Assembly (NCBI GenBank): GCA_045598945.1
Contig: JAZRVD010000026.1
Location: 1 to 14,207, forward strand
Source: Colimorpha sp045598945
Lineage (GTDB): Bacteria; Bacteroidota; Bacteroidia; Bacteroidales; P3
Direction of reading: 5' to 3'
DNA length: 14,207 nt
Shown here: positions 13,118 to 14,207 of the stretch, in pieces
Layout of the letters: the number at the start of each line of letters is the position of its first letter
Numbering within the stretch: position 1 is the stretch's first letter
Made by a program: the position numbers and the translations under genes
Notes under the pieces: model-generated
The model's database searches: none
What the model saw: the letters and a program-made list of their open reading frames with translations, nothing else
What the model was told of the DNA's origin: nothing

Positions 13118-13154
13118 GAAAAAGAGTGGTTGACAAAAAAGAGTCAGCCACTCT
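13118..13154 (-). terminator. Terminator after hutU, directly before the HAD gene
   Basis: On the - strand AGAGTGGCTGAC (13154-13143) pairs with GTCAACCACTCT (13134-13123), twelve pairs including one G-U, with an 8-base loop and a T run reaching about 13118. The HAD start codon is only about 15 bases further on. Confidence 0.85.
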
Positions 13155-13176
13155 ATTATCTAAGAATAGGGATAGT

Positions 13177-14207
13177 TTAGAAGAGGTTGTCGAGCACCTT
13201 GTCGTCGACAAGGTTTGGCATAGTAACCTTGAGGTCGGGGTTGAGGTCCATGGCGCGCTGTATGGCAAATCTTGCGCCCTCGTTGCGAGCCCAGCTGCGG
13301 CGAGCAATGCCATTGTTGACATCCCAGTAGAGCATCAGTTTGAGGCGGCGGTCGCAGTCGTCGGAGCCATCGAGCACCATGCCGAAGCCGCCATTGGTAA
13401 CCTCGCCCCAGCCAACGCCGCCGCCGTTGTGGATAGAGACCCACGTAGCGCCGCGGAACGAGTCGCCAATGACGTTCTGCACAGCCATGTCGGCGCAGCG
13501 GTTGCTGCCGTCGTAGATATTGCTGGTCTCGCGAAACGGCGAGTCGGTGCCGCTGACATCGTGATGGTCGCGGCCGAGTACGATAGGAGCAGATATCTCA
13601 CCCTTGCGGATAGCCTCGTTGAAGGCGGCGGCAATCTTGGTGCGGCCTTCGCAGTCGGCATAGAGTATACGAGCTTGCGAGCCTACGACAAGATGATTTT
13701 CGCCAGCGCCTTTTATCCACTGTATGTTGTCGTGCATCTGCTGCTGAATCTCCTTGGGAGCAGTCTTGGCAATCTCGCCCAGCACCTTCATGGCCAGCTC
13801 GTCGCTCTTGGCGAGGTCTTCGGGCTTGCCACTGGTGCATACCCAGCGGAATGGGCCGAAGCCGTAGTCGAAGCACATAGGTCCCATGATATCCTGAACG
13901 TAAGACGGATAGCGGAAAGCTGAGTGGTCGGCGTTCCATATATCGGCATTGGCGCGGCTGCTTTCGAGCATAAAGGCGTTGCCATAGTCGAAGAAGTACA
14001 TACCACAGCCTGTGGTGAGCTTGTTGATGGCAGCCACCTGACGGCGAAGGCTCTCCTGCACCTTTTGGCGGAAGAGTTCGGGGTTGTCGGCCATCATGCG
14101 CTTGCTCTCGTCAAAGCTCTGACCAACGGGGTAGTACCCGCCAGCCCATGGGTTGTGGAGCGAGGTTTGGTCTGAACCGAGGTCCACATGGATGTTCTTC
14201 TCAGCGC
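13177..14207 (-). CDS. hutU: Urocanate hydratase, C-terminal half (cut by right edge)
   Basis: Urocanate hydratase converts urocanate to 4-imidazolone-5-propionate, the second step of histidine breakdown, using tightly bound NAD+. The frame is open to the right edge (the first visible residues include AEKNIHVDLGSDQTS), so only the last 343 or so residues are seen. Strong family marks are DLGSDQTSLHNPWAGGYYPVG, GRDHHDVSGTDSPFRETSN, SFRGATWVSIHNGGGVGWG and the C-terminal LMLYWDVNNGIARRSWARNE. The HHDVSGTDSPFRET form is that of animal UROC1 and its Bacteroidetes relatives rather than the shorter proteobacterial HutU. No other histidine-utilisation gene is in the window; hutI, hutH and ftcD may lie beyond the right edge. 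A strong terminator follows 23 bases after the stop. Confidence 0.96.
   Translation of the reverse strand, partial: AEKNIHVDLGSDQTSLHNPWAGGYYPVGQSFDESKRMMADNPELFRQKVQESLRRQVAAINKLTTGCGMYFFDYGNAFMLESSRANADIWNADHSAFRYPSYVQDIMGPMCFDYGFGPFRWVCTSGKPEDLAKSDELAMKVLGEIAKTAPKEIQQQMHDNIQWIKGAGENHLVVGSQARILYADCEGRTKIAAAFNEAIRKGEISAPIVLGRDHHDVSGTDSPFRETSNIYDGSNRCADMAVQNVIGDSFRGATWVSIHNGGGVGWGEVTNGGFGMVLDGSDDCDRRLKLMLYWDVNNGIARRSWARNEGARFAIQRAMDLNPDLKVTMPNLVDDKVLDNLF

Noticed and set aside
13104..13322. Upstream extension of the HAD reading frame
   Set aside because: These 73 codons overlap hutU in another frame and cross its terminator. HAD motif I sits eight residues after the internal Met at 13103, as expected for a normal N-terminus.
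13066..13923. 285-codon open frame on the + strand
   Set aside because: It is antisense to hutU and the HAD start, Ala/Val-rich and without any recognisable motif.

Overview
The window looks like chromosomal DNA of a Bacteroidales bacterium, of the Prevotella/Bacteroides/Muribaculaceae kind; I cannot fix the genus. Four lines of evidence support this. Promoter-like sites have the form TAnnTTTGCA (the Bacteroidetes -7 box) and start codons lack Shine-Dalgarno sequences. The FtsA/FtsZ pair is of Bacteroidetes type. A surface-lipoprotein export pattern (Cys-Thr-Lys-Asp-Asp-Asp) is present. The gene families are typical of the group: GH97, DUF1573, a KorDABC-type oxidoreductase and the animal/Bacteroidetes-type urocanate hydratase.

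Layout. 1-2991 (+): 3' part of ftsA, then ftsZ with a very long, Gln/Pro/Thr-rich C-terminal linker, closed by a terminator at 3031-3062. 2992-3651: a 660-bp non-coding stretch with two promoter-like sites, a degenerate purine-rich 9-10-bp repeat array and small direct repeats. 3652-4560 (+): a single surface lipoprotein. 4561-4858: a 181-bp palindromic intergenic element and a strong two-way terminator. 4859-7626 (-): a four-gene operon, transcribed delta-alpha-beta-gamma, for a ferredoxin-dependent 2-oxoacid oxidoreductase, with a well-formed promoter in the 343-bp divergent region 7627-7969. 7970-8398 (+): exported DUF1573 protein. 8527-9723 (+): PLP aminotransferase. 9956-10408 (+): a GreA/GreB-C-terminal-domain protein, preceded by twelve 9-bp tandem repeats. 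10426-14207 (-): a GH97 alpha-galactosidase-like enzyme, a YihX-like HAD phosphatase that overlaps it by 4 bp, and the C-terminal half of urocanate hydratase running off the right edge.

How the genes work together. FtsA anchors FtsZ at the division site, and this is the end of a division operon. The oxidoreductase joins or splits CoA and CO2 from 2-oxoacids using ferredoxin, which fits anaerobic amino-acid and carbon metabolism; the aminotransferase and urocanate hydratase also belong to amino-acid metabolism but are not evidently co-transcribed with it. GH97 and the HAD phosphatase look translationally coupled and could act in sugar release and sugar-phosphate handling.

I see no phage, CRISPR array, intact insertion sequence, tRNA or rRNA. 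I do not find a clearly new multi-gene system. The least explained items are the 12 x 9-bp array, which forms an open frame ending in an ATGA overlap with the Gre-like gene; the 181-bp palindromic element; the repeat over the oxidoreductase promoter; and the 727-residue FtsZ.
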